From: Stenopsyche tienmushanensis | Taxonomy: Eukaryota > Arthropoda > Insecta > Trichoptera > Stenopsychidae | Length of the DNA: 64,000 bases | Assembly (NCBI GenBank): GCA_008973525.1 | Contig: WACJ01000181.1 | Span: 186,001-250,000 of the forward strand | Reading direction: 5' to 3' | Shown here: in pieces, positions 24,390 through 35,269 of the stretch | How positions within the stretch are numbered: position 1 is the first letter of the stretch | How the letters are laid out: every line of letters starts with the position of its first letter | Notes under the pieces: generated by a model | The model's input: the letters and a program-made list of their open reading frames with translations, nothing else | Databases searched by the model: none | Told to the model about the DNA's origin: nothing | Translations under genes and position numbers: made by a program

Positions 24390-24765
24390 CTCGGTCTACA
24401 AATGCCTTCTTGCCAAAATTTCCCAGGTTTGTTGGCAAAATATTGAACAAGGTACATTTTTATATCATTTTTTTATTTAAAATTTTTACCACGTAAAGAA
24501 TTTTTCAATGAAAGAAATAAATAATAATCTGAAGGGGCAATGTCCGGAGAGTGTGGAGGATGAGGTAAAACATCACAGTCAAATGATAATAATTTATTTC
24601 TGACGAGCAAAGACACATGAGGCCTGGTGATATCGTAATGAAAAACAACGTCTAGTCTGTTTGTCCAGTTGTCCAGTCCAGTTGGTAACAATATTTTGTT
24701 GAATTGATCGTTTCACCTTGCTAAAGTAGCTCATAATAAACTACCCCCTTCCAGTCCCACCAAAT
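24390..24765 (-). pseudogene. Mariner relic in intron 6 of copy C
   Basis: The minus-strand frame reads DVVFHYDITRPHVSLLVRNK, then LPHPPHSPDIAPSDYYLF and SLKNSLRGKNF, the catalytic end of the same mariner type as at 15978-16478. It keeps the SPDIAPSDYYLF stretch that the gene B copy has lost. No terminal repeat is found, and the right end stops abruptly at a LINE fragment. Confidence 0.8.
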
Positions 24766-25360
24766 GAAAGTAGCTAAGATTATTCTAATCCCCAAGTCCG
24801 GCAAGGAAATAAATGACGTCAAATCATACTGACCCATCAGCTTACTCCCAATAATTTCCAAACTTTTTGAAAAACTACTACTGAAGAGCAAAAAAACCTA
24901 ATACCCAATCATCAATTTGGATTTCGTCATCAACATGCGACTGTGGAACCAATACACAGGATCTTCAAAATAATGCACAAGGACTTTGAAAACAGAATGT
25001 ATTGTTCGGCAGCATTCCTGGACGTAACTCAGGCTTTTGACAAAGTGTGGCATCCGGGCTTGCTATATAAAATCGGAAAACAACTGCCCACAAATTACTT
25101 ATTCATATTCAAATCATACCTAACCAACAGAATATTCTACGTCAAATACGAAGATGAAGCCAACACACTCCATGATATAAAATCCGGCGTCCCACAAGGC
25201 AGCGTACTTGGTCCAGTTTTATACCTTTTATATACAGCCGACATTCCGACAACAGACACCACGACAACGGCCACCTTCGCGGACGACACAGTTCTTTTAA
25301 CCTCGCACAACAACCCTGCAATAGCGTCTCAACTGCTCCAACATGACCTCAACAATATAC
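24766..25360 (+). pseudogene. Non-LTR reverse transcriptase fragment (Jockey-like)
   Basis: On the plus strand, after PKSGKEINDVKSY and PISLLPIISKLFEKLL, a 157-codon open frame from 24943 contains AAFLDVTQAFDKVWHPGLLY, DIKSGVPQGSVLGPVLYLLY and TFADDTVLLT: the FLDxxxAFD, GVPQGS and FADD catalytic blocks of a LINE reverse transcriptase of the Jockey type. It is truncated after DLNNIH, where a hairpin begins. It inserted beside, or was joined to, the mariner relic in intron 6 of copy C. Confidence 0.88.
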
Positions 25361-25410
25361 ATTATGGTTTGTTGCAGTACAGTTCTGAGGTACCGCAACA
25401 AACCATAATG
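25360..25410. repeat. Long hairpin at the truncated end of the LINE
   Basis: The arms CATTATGGTTTGTTGC (25360-25375) and GCAACAAACCATAATG (25395-25410) are perfect inverted copies. Four more pairs follow after one mismatch, leaving a 9-base loop. The hairpin starts exactly where similarity to the LINE ends. Confidence 0.9.
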
Positions 25411-25629
25411 CCATAATCGCTTTACACCAATTACTTTCTGTCAGCTCCTACCAGCGTAAGACAATCTTCAATTCGAGGCAGAGTCAATTGTAAATAAACA
25501 CTTTTGATAGCATACAAGACCACGTCATATTTCTTTTTACACAAACAATACACAAGAAATCGATGCATTTGCTTTAGAAGGAAATGATAATCGGATAAAG
25601 ACTCATTCAACAAGCAGCGACGAACAGGA

Positions 25630-25880
25630 AGCAATTAAATAAATAAATACTGTCGATAGCACACAATATTCGGTCAAACTTAAAATCGAAATCATTATTA
25701 GTCGATAAATTTGAGCTAACGATCTATACAATCGTGCGATGTATGCGGGGAAGTTCTCCGTCTCTCTTCCCCGAACTACGCTACGTTCTCTCTCTGTCTC
25801 TGTCTGTCTCCGAGTTCAATGTACAAGAGAGCTCTTTCTGAATAGTGTAGGGAGGTCCTAGACCCTAGGATAGTACTCCT
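25630..25880. repeat. Decayed copy of the 6165-type dispersed repeat
   Basis: It has GATAGCACACAATATTCGG, then CTCCGTCTCTC...TCCGAGTTCAATGTAC, matching in order the family at 55130-55390. A CT/GT-rich simple stretch (25785-25820) is embedded. It lies in intron 6 of copy C. Confidence 0.45.
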
Positions 25881-27597
25881 TTAGGGGTTAATGATGCTAC
25901 AACTGCGACTGATATAATATATATTTTACTCATTCTCGGATGATTATCTCACCAAAAATAATCTAAATTTAACGGAAATTTGTGCGCTTTAATCAACGGT
26001 TTTACAGCTGTAATATAGGAATGTTATTAACATTTAATCTGGTAAACTTTGCAACAGACATACGTTTTGCAATTCGACTCCCAGAGCAAGTTTAAAATAT
26101 GACGCACTCTCGTTGAATATGACCATAAATCCCCAACTTCCTCCAACTTGAGCTATCAGTAAGCCCATAAATGGCTTAGATGTGATTATGGACTTCCATG
26201 GCGTACTCAAATTCTAAAAACATACAATCATGCATTATATTGCATATTTTTAAGTTTATAGGTATAAAAAAAATAATGATTTATCTATTGTACCTTTGAT
26301 TGTTCGGTTATGTTGAGAGATTCTTCTATAAATTTTCTCTCTTCGATTGAAATCATTTTGTGTTCTGCTGGGCTACTGGCTCCATATATATGCCATAGAA
26401 TGCCACATAACAATGATTGAATTCCAAACATATAAAAAATCCACGGCCATCCTAAAGAACTCGTACCAATAAATGCAGTCAACGGTGGACTACATATCAG
26501 CCCAAAATAAGTACCTAATTAATTTCTATCGTGATTAATTTTCGTCTACATGTTTATATTTAATTTATTTTAATATAAATACCGGAATATGCGAACATTC
26601 CCAATCTCGTTCGTTCACCGACAGGAACCCATTGTCCAAGCAGTGTATGGACAGTGGGATACATTACGCTTTGAAATACTCCTTGGAGCCCTAAACATAA
26701 ACAAACACCTCCCCATCCTCCCTATTTAAGGTATCAGTGTTATAAAACTGCAATATAAATTGACTAGTTCAATATTCAACCAGTTAAAATGAACTTACAA
26801 TGTGGGCAAATAATGGCTGTCAATATCATTAGAATTCCAGTAACAACAGTGGAATATGTCATGAATATTTTCCCTCCATATTTATAAATGTATCCTCCAA
26901 TAAAAGCTTGGATGAAGAAGCTTCCCCATAAAGGTGATGATAATATATACCCTTGTATTTCTTTATTCCAATCGTATATCTAAAATTGAACAATCGATTT
27001 TTATGACAATATTGTGCAAGTATAATAGACATTGACATAATTACCAATATATCAGTATGATTGTTGTCTTCGTTTGTCATAGCTAAAACTGCTATATTTA
27101 AGCACGTTCCTACACTCGTAGTCACAGCAATTACGAAAAATAATAAACATGCTTGAATATGTCTATAGCCCCAGCCACTTCCTAAAGTCCATGAAACATT
27201 ACATCAACATTTGCTATATTTTTTACACAATTATCCAAAGCCATTTGAGACAAAACGAAAGCAAAATTTGAATAAGAAACAATTAACCTTTCTTCTTAGG
27301 CTCCGTCTCCACATCACTGTTTAACTTTTCCACATTACATGACATTTTTTCATTAATTAGAACTACGCTTAAGACTACCGTCTGTATGAGAATATTATTT
27401 AATTCTACAATTTCACATTACGCAAGTAAGAATGATGCTGTTTCTGTTTGCGTTCAAAAGATAAGACAGAATAAGAAAATATCAATATGTTATGACAATA
27501 ATAAATCATTTTTAACGTTTCGTTGTTTTATAATTGATGCTAAAATTCGCGTAAATCATTGCATTATTCAAAAATTTTCATTTATCACTTCACAAAA

Positions 27598-27639
27598 ATG
27601 ATGGCTATTATGGCCTAATTGGGCCATAATAGCCATCAT
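27598..27639. repeat. Perfect 18-bp stem hairpin upstream of copy C
   Basis: The arms ATGATGGCTATTATGGCC and GGCCATAATAGCCATCAT are exact inverted copies around a 6-base loop. The paralogous place upstream of gene D (35528) has only the left arm, with two differences. Confidence 0.92.
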
Positions 27640-27924
27640 GCTTTTTTTTAATTTCCTATGGGTGAAAATGAATCCGCGTCTTCAAAAGGACGCGTAACCA
27701 CTTTCGGACATAAAACAAATAACAACGGACCAAAGTCCATGAGCCGATCTCCACCGTGTGTCTCGTGATTGTCGCCACTCTTTAGGTAAAAGTATGAAAA
27801 GTTTCTTCTACAGACAGCTTGAAATCGCTTGATAAGTAAGTGAAATAAGATAAGTAAGTTACGGAAGATAAGTACGTTACAACAAGTTAAATAAACGTTA
27901 TGAAGTAAGGAAGAATTAGGTCAG

Positions 27925-28345
27925 GTCATAATACATGCATGCAATACAAACTTCTCTTAAAGAAGTGGGCCTTGGACTACGAAGATCCTAAAAATCGTAT
28001 CGAACATGACCAGAAACTGAGGGAAACCTGGCATCGGAGACTCAGGTGCTCTGGGCAAAGAACCATCCACAACGTGCCACCACTGCCAAGCGGATCGATG
28101 GCTGTGAGGCTTGGGACACCCCAGAGAAAACTGCTAAAACAAGCACTCGGGGTAGCCGAATTCAACGTCGACAACATGATACACAGTATGATGGAAAGCA
28201 AGAAGAACTGGGACCCTTGGCGCGAAGACGTATAAGAGATTCTGAGCGCCAAATAGGGCGGTGAAAGAGAGAGATGCAGAGCGCCTCTCCAACAATAGAA
28301 TAGGGCCAATCACCTGAGGCCAGACTACCTGTCCTCCTAAAGCAA
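27925..28345 (+). pseudogene. R1-like non-LTR retrotransposon 3' end
   Basis: Plus-strand frame 27939-28235 reads KWALDYEDPKNRIEHDQKLR and ends VDNMIHSMMESKKNWDPWRE, the C-terminal region downstream of the reverse transcriptase in R1-type LINEs. The 3' sequence GCCAGACTACCTGTCCTCCT matches the end of the copy at 61455-62508. Parts of the cysteine-rich knuckle are deleted. It is an insertion in the 5' flank of copy C relative to gene D. Confidence 0.7.
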
Positions 28346-28559
28346 TGTATTTTGTAATAGGTCATTTTTCCGTATTTAAACCCTGCTTTTGGTCGTCGCA
28401 TGCAAGAGACGAGATCATCATCTAATGGTATCGAGCGCTTGGTGCTCCAAGTATCTCTTCGGTTGGGTTTCTGCAGTCGAACAACGCGGCAGTCGTAACT
28501 ATCGCAGCGACGAAGGCAACGCGAGCTTGAGAAGTCGGCCGAGAGTCCCGATATCATTC

Positions 28560-29369
28560 AATGTAATATCTGATTTTTGGTATTCCAAACATTATGAAAT
28601 TTTAGAGTAAAATCAATATTGAAATTCTTCTGAGGGATAAGAAAAATCAACAAAGATTAGAAGCGTCATCGACAATATCATAAGTCATTTTTGGATGTTG
28701 TTAATAGTTTTTTATTTATAAAAAAAAAACTTTTAAAAGTTAATTTAACTACGAGTTGCCACTGCCTAATTACAATACAATTAGTCTTATCTATTCTTGA
28801 TAGTCTAAAAAAACAACTATGTACTTTAAAAAAGTTGTATAAACATTTTACATTATCCTATTTGACAAACAGAAACCAAATTAATCAAGTATAATTTCAT
28901 AATATTTTTAATATCGAGGCACATTTTTCGATTTATTTGCTTAAAATTTAATAGAAAAGGTTATATAATATCATTATTTTTTTTCCATGATGGCTTAGAT
29001 GCTAATAGTGAACAGCTAATATGGTAATGTGTTGTCTTTTTATTTAATGAATAGTTGGTAGTCTAATTTAATTAGTTTTGAAATAAGGCAATCTCAAAAA
29101 ATATATTAAAAATATTTAGATCATTGATTCCAAATGGGAGTCTCCATAGCCAATTTTGGAGGGTTGTTTTTAAGGGAGTATTGACGATATATTTTTAATA
29201 AAACAAAATAACTATCACTACTAACTTACAATGTACCCAAAATACAAGCAAAAGCAAATGGTAAATTTAAAAAATACTCTAATAGAAAATCTAATATACG
29301 TATTAAAAAAGTTCTTATTTATAAATTTAATATGAAATACGTGTTTTATCGAAAAGTTTGACCAACACT
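28560..29369. other. Gene-free 5' flank of copy C
   Basis: AT-rich sequence homologous in part to 35860-36290 upstream of gene D (shared TTAATCAAGTATAA/CACAAG, 'atttttcgatttattcgctta' order). No exon or TE protein is seen. Confidence 0.5.
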
Positions 29370-29640
29370 GATGTCGCGAATCTACTACTGAAATAGCAAA
29401 ATCATTTTGTAAGAATCCAATGTTAGAAGTAAAATATTCATAAATGTTAAGTATACTTGCAGATAAGAGTTATCATTTTGCAAATATACTATATCAACGC
29501 TATCAATATAAAACAATATTTCTGAAAAATTACATTCCAGTGGCCTGTTTATTTTTCAATTATTTAACAATTGTATTAATTGTTCTATGCTTCGTCTTGA
29601 CCTTCATTTGCAGTAAATAAACATGCATTTTATTATCTGA
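29370..29640. repeat. Duplicated 5'-flank block of copy C
   Basis: Second copy of the block described at 21150-21520, with ATATCAACGCTATCAATATA and 'cttcgtcttgaccttcattt'. Confidence 0.7.
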
Positions 29641-29770
29641 TATCAGTTGTTGTTGTACTTACAATATTTTTAAAAGTGATTTTCCAAATAAATATTAAAT
29701 TATTTAATCTTTTTTTTGCAAATGTTAATTATATTTTTTTGCAATAAATCTTTCAGAAAATCACTTTTAA

Positions 29771-30722
29771 AGTACACTGAAACCTTTTTTCTGTGTGATA
29801 GACATGTTCCGCGGAAATTCGCACAAAAAAAGCTATGATTGCATAAAAAAGTGAAGATGCGTTCCATGGATTTTAAAAATTGCATAACTTTAAAACAGCT
29901 ATATAAAATATATCCATCGTCGCATAAAAAAAGTTCGTACAAAAAAACAAGAAAGCAATAAGACAATTAAACAATAACATTTTTGGTAACATTTAAAGGA
30001 CGTCTTGCATCATTGGTAATAATTTTAAAAATGCCTGAAATCTGTCATCATTGTTCTGTGTAGATTTTCTCTTTCCAACAATATAATTCATAATTAGCAG
30101 AGAGGTCCATAACTCAAAAAAAAATCACAAAATCACAATGTTTTTTTTTTTAATTTTTCGGTCCGATTTTTACAGTTTTACTTTTTTTTTTAAATATTTA
30201 AAAATTATTTTTTTACATAAATCTGGTAGGAATAGTAGAGGTAAATAATAGAGGGTTATATAGAAAAGATTTATAGCCAGTTTGAAATAAATTATTTAAT
30301 AAAAACTTGAGATATGATGTCAACCGTGTTGAAAAAAGTTATTTCGAGAAAAACCGGCAATGTTGCTATGTTACTAAAATAGCTATTACTCCGTAAGTAG
30401 TTTTGGAATTACTTACGGAGTTAATTTTGGAAATTCCTTTTGAAAAATGTATTTTTAAAAGTCAAAACATTTGAAAAATGCAAAAAAAAACGAAATCAAT
30501 TTTTTCAAAAAGCGTTGTCGTAATTCAGCGATAGCAAATGCAATTTGATTTACACAGTGCCAAAATACATTTTTTTCCAAATTTCGGTTAGTGTTGATGA
30601 TTTATTTCCCTATTTTATCCATACGCACTCTTTGTGAAATTAAAAAAAATGCTTTTAAAAAAACCGCATAACTTGCACAAATTGCACAAAAAAAAGTCGC
30701 ACAAAAAGAGGTTTGAGTGTAA
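29771..30722. mobile_element. Pogo/Tigger-like TIR element, non-autonomous
   Basis: The left end reads ACACTGAAACCTTTTTTCTG and the right end reversed reads ACACTCAAACCTCTTTTTGT. Subterminal motifs such as CGCATAAAAAAAGTTCG and CCGCATAACTT are shared with the element at 54236-55025. The 88-codon minus ORF at 29700-29966 spans the end of the element and is not a recognisable transposase. Confidence 0.6.
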
Positions 30723-32078
30723 TGCTATTTAAATACTATTATCACACAGAATTGTTGCAACGAAGCAAATACAAAACATTATTTAACTCTCTCAGTCAAT
30801 GCGCACATTGCAATGTACAGTAATTTAAATTTTCTATTTGCGAGCTAATTTACATATCATTCTATTTGGGAAGAAAGATTTATTTATTGCACTGTAATCC
30901 GAGATTAAAGACTGTGTGCATTGTAACGTACATACGGTCTTGCGGTTAGTTTGACACATCACCTTGCCTGTTATTGATATTATGCAACAAACAATCGTTA
31001 TGATATGACGTGTTTGATTTCCATATGAAATTTTATGCAAATTATGAATATTTTGATTTCAATTATATTTTTTTATATAAATTCTTTAAAGCTTTCAAAT
31101 AAGATGTCATTATATGAAGATATTTGAGACAGAATTTAAGATGGAAATATTTCTGAGGGCGAATAGCGACGATCTAATCATAAATCTAGCATCCAACTTC
31201 ATTAAAAATACTGAAGAAGACGATGTGGACAAGAAGAAATCGATCTATATATTATATTTATGGACTAAACGTGGGTGAAGTGATCTTACTGGACCAAATG
31301 TTAAGTTGCCACAGGATATTTATTAGATCCAAGAAATGGACTTTAATAATGATATTCTACACTGACATATTTTGACAATAAGGAAGCCACCCCTTATAAG
31401 TATCCAAATTGTTTTGTTTGTTTGAAAAAAAAACTGTTTGTCAAATTTGTATAATAATTTAATTTGAAAAACAGTTTTTTTTATTAAAATATATATTTGT
31501 AACATTTTTAATTTTGTAATATAATAGTCTTGTATTTAGATTAATTTTGTAAACCATTTTGGCGATTTAAAAATCATTTTACACCATTCTAGCCCATTTG
31601 TACATTGCAATGTACACACTGTATTTTCCTAAAAAAATGAACAAAAACACAATTTTCTCGCATGCTTGTTATTCCAGATAACAGATTTTCCCCCCCTAAC
31701 TGAAAAAAGTCGGGTTTAAAAGGGTCAAGAATTTATTTTCGTAAAAATTAAACATTGAATAGGTATATTGTTGATTTAACTTATTCATTAAGTCATAGAC
31801 AGTTCATCTTTATACAATTATAAAAATCATAAAAAGTATATATTTATATTTATTACTTGGTATTTTAAAAAATACATATAAATATCACTGGGTTAGAGCA
31901 TTAGTTTCATAACAATGATCTTATAAAAATAAAAATTCTGAAAGGAACATTTTGTATTTCTTGGGAAAAATGTGGTCCATTGATTCCATTTGCCCAAAAT
32001 GACATTGTTCCTGAAGACTTTCATCAATCCAGATACGAACATTTTGCTTGAAGAATTCTCATTTATTATAATTTAAAG
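30723..32078. other. Gene-free AT-rich stretch
   Basis: No exon, transposase or reverse transcriptase seen. The right part (from about 31800) matches the 3' flank of copy C. Confidence 0.45.
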
Positions 32079-32511
32079 CAGGAACTCCTAACCTTTTTCC
32101 TTCATCGATCCTTTTTAAAGAAATTATTTTCTTCATAGACCCCCCCATACATTTTTCTCTGTATAATAAATATCATTTAATCCAATCATAACAGTAAAAA
32201 TTGCTCATAAAAACATAAAGATAACAATTTGACTAAGATTATGAAAAATTTGTAAAAAGTGATTTATTAGATTGGTGTTTTATTGAGTTTGTACTGTTTT
32301 AATTTTACGGAGATAAGCAAAAGTTCAGTTGCTAAAAATAATTTAATAATAATTTTCATCCAAACGCCCAATGAAAAATTACATTATATTTAACATTAAT
32401 ACGAATATTAAGATCTAGTAATTATATTCCTTAAAAATTAATTTAAATTAAACAGTAAATCCCTGGAAACTGTCCGCAACAGGTCTACCTGGACCTTGTT
32501 AGGAACAACTG
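32079..32511. mobile_element. Short hAT-like element
   Basis: The ends are CAGGAACTCCTAACCTTTTT and, reversed, CAGTTGTTCCTAACAAGGTC. Flanking octamers are ATTTAAAG (32071-32078) and ATTTAAAC (32512-32519), 7/8 identical. The internal CATCGATCC...TAGACCCCC next to the ends resembles Charlie-type hAT termini. It is absent from the paralogous 3' flank of copy C. Confidence 0.75.
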
Positions 32512-32648
32512 ATTTAAACGAAAAATATATTTAGACAGAATGTTCATAAATTAAGAGATAACATTTATCATTCCAAATATATGCTAGATTTTATCGCAAA
32601 ATAACATGTGTTATCTGCATAGACGGAAAATTTTGTGATTTTGCACAA

Positions 32649-35269
32649 TCATTGTTGCAATTTTTTTTCTTTTTCTAATAATTCCACAGACGCTTCCTCT
32701 TTCGATTTATCTGCAAATAAATAAAATTCGTTTATATTTTCGTATACAATCCATTGATTTTATAGAATATTTCAAATATGGTGTCATACCTTCTTTGATC
32801 GTCGGTTTTTCGATTGGATTATTCCATGGTTGTGTTTCGCCCGAGCCGAAGATCAAAAACATCATATTTCCGAAAAAATACATAGAAGCCGATATTAAAA
32901 ATACGAGTCTCCATTTTTCCAAATTGGACTGCAATCAAAATTTGAATCATCAATTTAAATCAACGCTCTAATCTGACTAAACATCATTACGGACTTAATC
33001 ATACCGTATCATCGCCGAGAATGAGGCCTGTCACAATAGGACAGAATATGCAAATGCCATCTGAAATTGCACTCGCGATGCCAACCAACACCCCAGCAAA
33101 ATTCGGCGACAAATCTATATGGTTCACCTAATAATCTATCAATTTAAAAAAAACCATACATAGGCACATTCAATGCTCCAAACATCGATACATCATATAA
33201 TTGTGCACTTACAAAAAATCCACAGCTATTTATTCCATCAACTCCTGTCATCAGTATGATAAATCCAATCATTATTTGTATATTGTCCGTAGGTATGTAC
33301 GATACGGCTATCAAGCAACAAGCTGGTCCCCAAGTGCCTAAAATTTCAACAATGAATTACAAATGACTGCACATAATATTTATAATCGATTCGGAAATAA
33401 TATCCTGTAAGTGTTCTTATATTTCCCCACAGCTTACCTAAGGTGTTACAACATTTTCTGATTTTTGTAATCGAAACAACATCGCGATTCAGTAGGTAAT
33501 CAGCCACACAACTTGTAAAAAATGTAATAACCAATGCAGCTACGTATCCCAGAGATGTTAATAGACCACTCTAAAAAAACATATTACACTTAATTGATGC
33601 ATTCCATTTGAATTTCTGAGACCAAAAATAAATATATTATTCGAAAGACTTAATTAATAACATTTGTATTATATAAATCCAAGTTCATTGTTCATAACAT
33701 CTGTCTTAGATCAGTATGATGACGAGACCTACTTAAACTGTTAACGATTTTAATTTTGTTAATTTCTACAACAATTCCAAAGAAGTTCTAATTGATATTC
33801 AGTGGCTATTCTTGCATTTAATGATGTTGCTATTTTGGCTGGTATGATACAAATTTGATTCATCTTCAGATGATAATCTCGCCAAAAATAATGTAAATTT
33901 AACAGAAATGGGTGCACTTTCATCAGCGATTTTATAGCTATTATATAGGAATATTATTAAGATTTAATCTGTTAAACTTTGAATCAGACATACATTTTGT
34001 AATTCGATTCCCAGGCCAAGTTTAAAATACGATGCACTCTCGTTGAATATGACTGTAAATCCCCAACTTCCTCCAATTTGAGCCAACAGTAGACCCATAA
34101 ATGGCTTAGATGTGATTATGGACTTCCATGGCGTACTTAAATTCTAAAAACATACAATCAAGCATTATATTATACATTTTAAATTTATATCTGTATAAAA
34201 TGTAATGATTGATCTACTTTAGATGGTTCGGTTATGTTAAGAGAATCTTCTATAAATTCTCTTTCTTCGATTGAAATCATTTTGTGTTCTGCTGGCGTAC
34301 TGGCTCCATATATATGCCAAAGAATGCCACTAAGCAAAGATTGAGCTCCAAACATATAAAAAATCCACGGCCATCCATAAGAACTCGTACCAATCAACGC
34401 AGACAACGGTGGACTAAATATCAGCCCAAAATAGATTCCTAATTATTTTTGATCGGCATTAATTTTCGTCTACATGTTTTAGTTAATGTATTTTGATATA
34501 AATACCCGAATATGCGAACATTCCCAATCTAGTTCGTTCATTGACAGGAACCCACTGTCCAAGCAGTGTATGGACAGTCGGATACATTACGCCTTGGAAT
34601 AATCCTTGCAGCCCTATGGAAAAACAAACACCTCCCCATCCTCCCTATTTTAAGGCATCATGTTATAAAACTGCGATATAAAGTGATGATTGAACATTCA
34701 AAAACGTAAATTGAACTTACAATGTGGGCACATAAAGGTGTCAATATCATTAAAATTCCAGTAACACCAGTCGAATATGTGACGAATAATTTCCCTCCAT
34801 ATTTATGAATGTACCCTCCAACCAATGCCTGGATGAAAAAGCTTCCCCATAAAGGTGATGATAATATATAACCTTGTATTTCTTTATTCCAATCGTATAT
34901 CTAAATTTGGACAATCGATTTTTATAAAAATATTGTGTACATTTAATAGATTTAATTGACATAATTACCAATGTTTCAGTATGGTTATTGTCTTGGTTTG
35001 TCATAGCCAAAACGGCTATATTTAAACTCGTTCTTACACTCGTAGTTACAGCAATTACGAAAAATAATAAACATGCTTGTATATGTCTAAAACCCCAGCC
35101 ACTTCCTAAAGTCCATGAAACATTACATCAAAATTTGTTACATTTTTTACACAATTATCCACTGCCATTCGGGACGAAGCGAAAGCAAAAGTTGAATGAG
35201 AAATAATTAACCTTTCTTCTTAGGCTCCGTCTCCACATCACTGTTTAACTTTTCCATATTACATGACAT
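32649..35269 (-). CDS. SLC17-family MFS transporter, gene D, complete
   Basis: Complete 11-exon gene of 488 residues: complement of 35212..35269, 34969..35105, 34721..34900, 34506..34644, 34218..34438, 33994..34143, 33438..33570, 33213..33337, 33005..33127, 32790..32928, 32649..32710. It begins MSCNMEKLNSDVETEPKKK and ends LEKEKKLQQ. TM1 keeps Arg44 (TTSVRTSLNIAV). Position 135 is Ile where the family has Arg; His150 (PTVHTLLGQW) is kept. The loop STPAEHKMISIEEREF and the VNHIDLSPNFAGVLVG helix are intact. Introns are short (the longest, intron 6, is 423 bp and free of transposons), unlike B and C, so D may be nearest the ancestral form of the trio. All donors are GT. It is the closest intact relative of frameshifted copy C. 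Confidence 0.9.

Larger units (their letters stand above)
23303..27345 (-). pseudogene. SLC17-family transporter copy C, frameshifted pseudogene
   Basis: All 11 exons of a gene B/D paralog are present: 27288..27345, 27045..27181, 26799..26979, 26583..26721, 26294..26514, 26064..26213, 24083..24215, 23872..23996, 23668..23791, 23453..23591, 23303..23373. Exon 3 is 181 instead of 180 bases (extra base where D reads cataaagg and C reads aataatggc). Exon 9 is 124 instead of 123 bases (gcgaaagttcgg against gcaaaattcgg), which breaks the frame after VNHIDLSPNF and meets a stop nine codons later. The last exon has one A fewer, giving the ending EKEKNCNNDCA. Splice sites are still good, so decay is recent. 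Like B and D it lacks the TM4 arginine (Leu). Intron 6 holds mariner and LINE pieces. Sequencing error is the alternative to true loss, though the flanking substitutions argue for real mutation. Confidence 0.82.

Noticed and set aside
28162..28557. 131-codon minus-strand ORF
   Set aside because: Antisense of the R1-like fragment and the adjoining duplicated flank.
32649..32710. Suspected frameshift in the last exon of gene D
   Set aside because: Recounting the A-runs gives the same 62-base length as in gene B, so the D frame is intact to LEKEKKLQQ.
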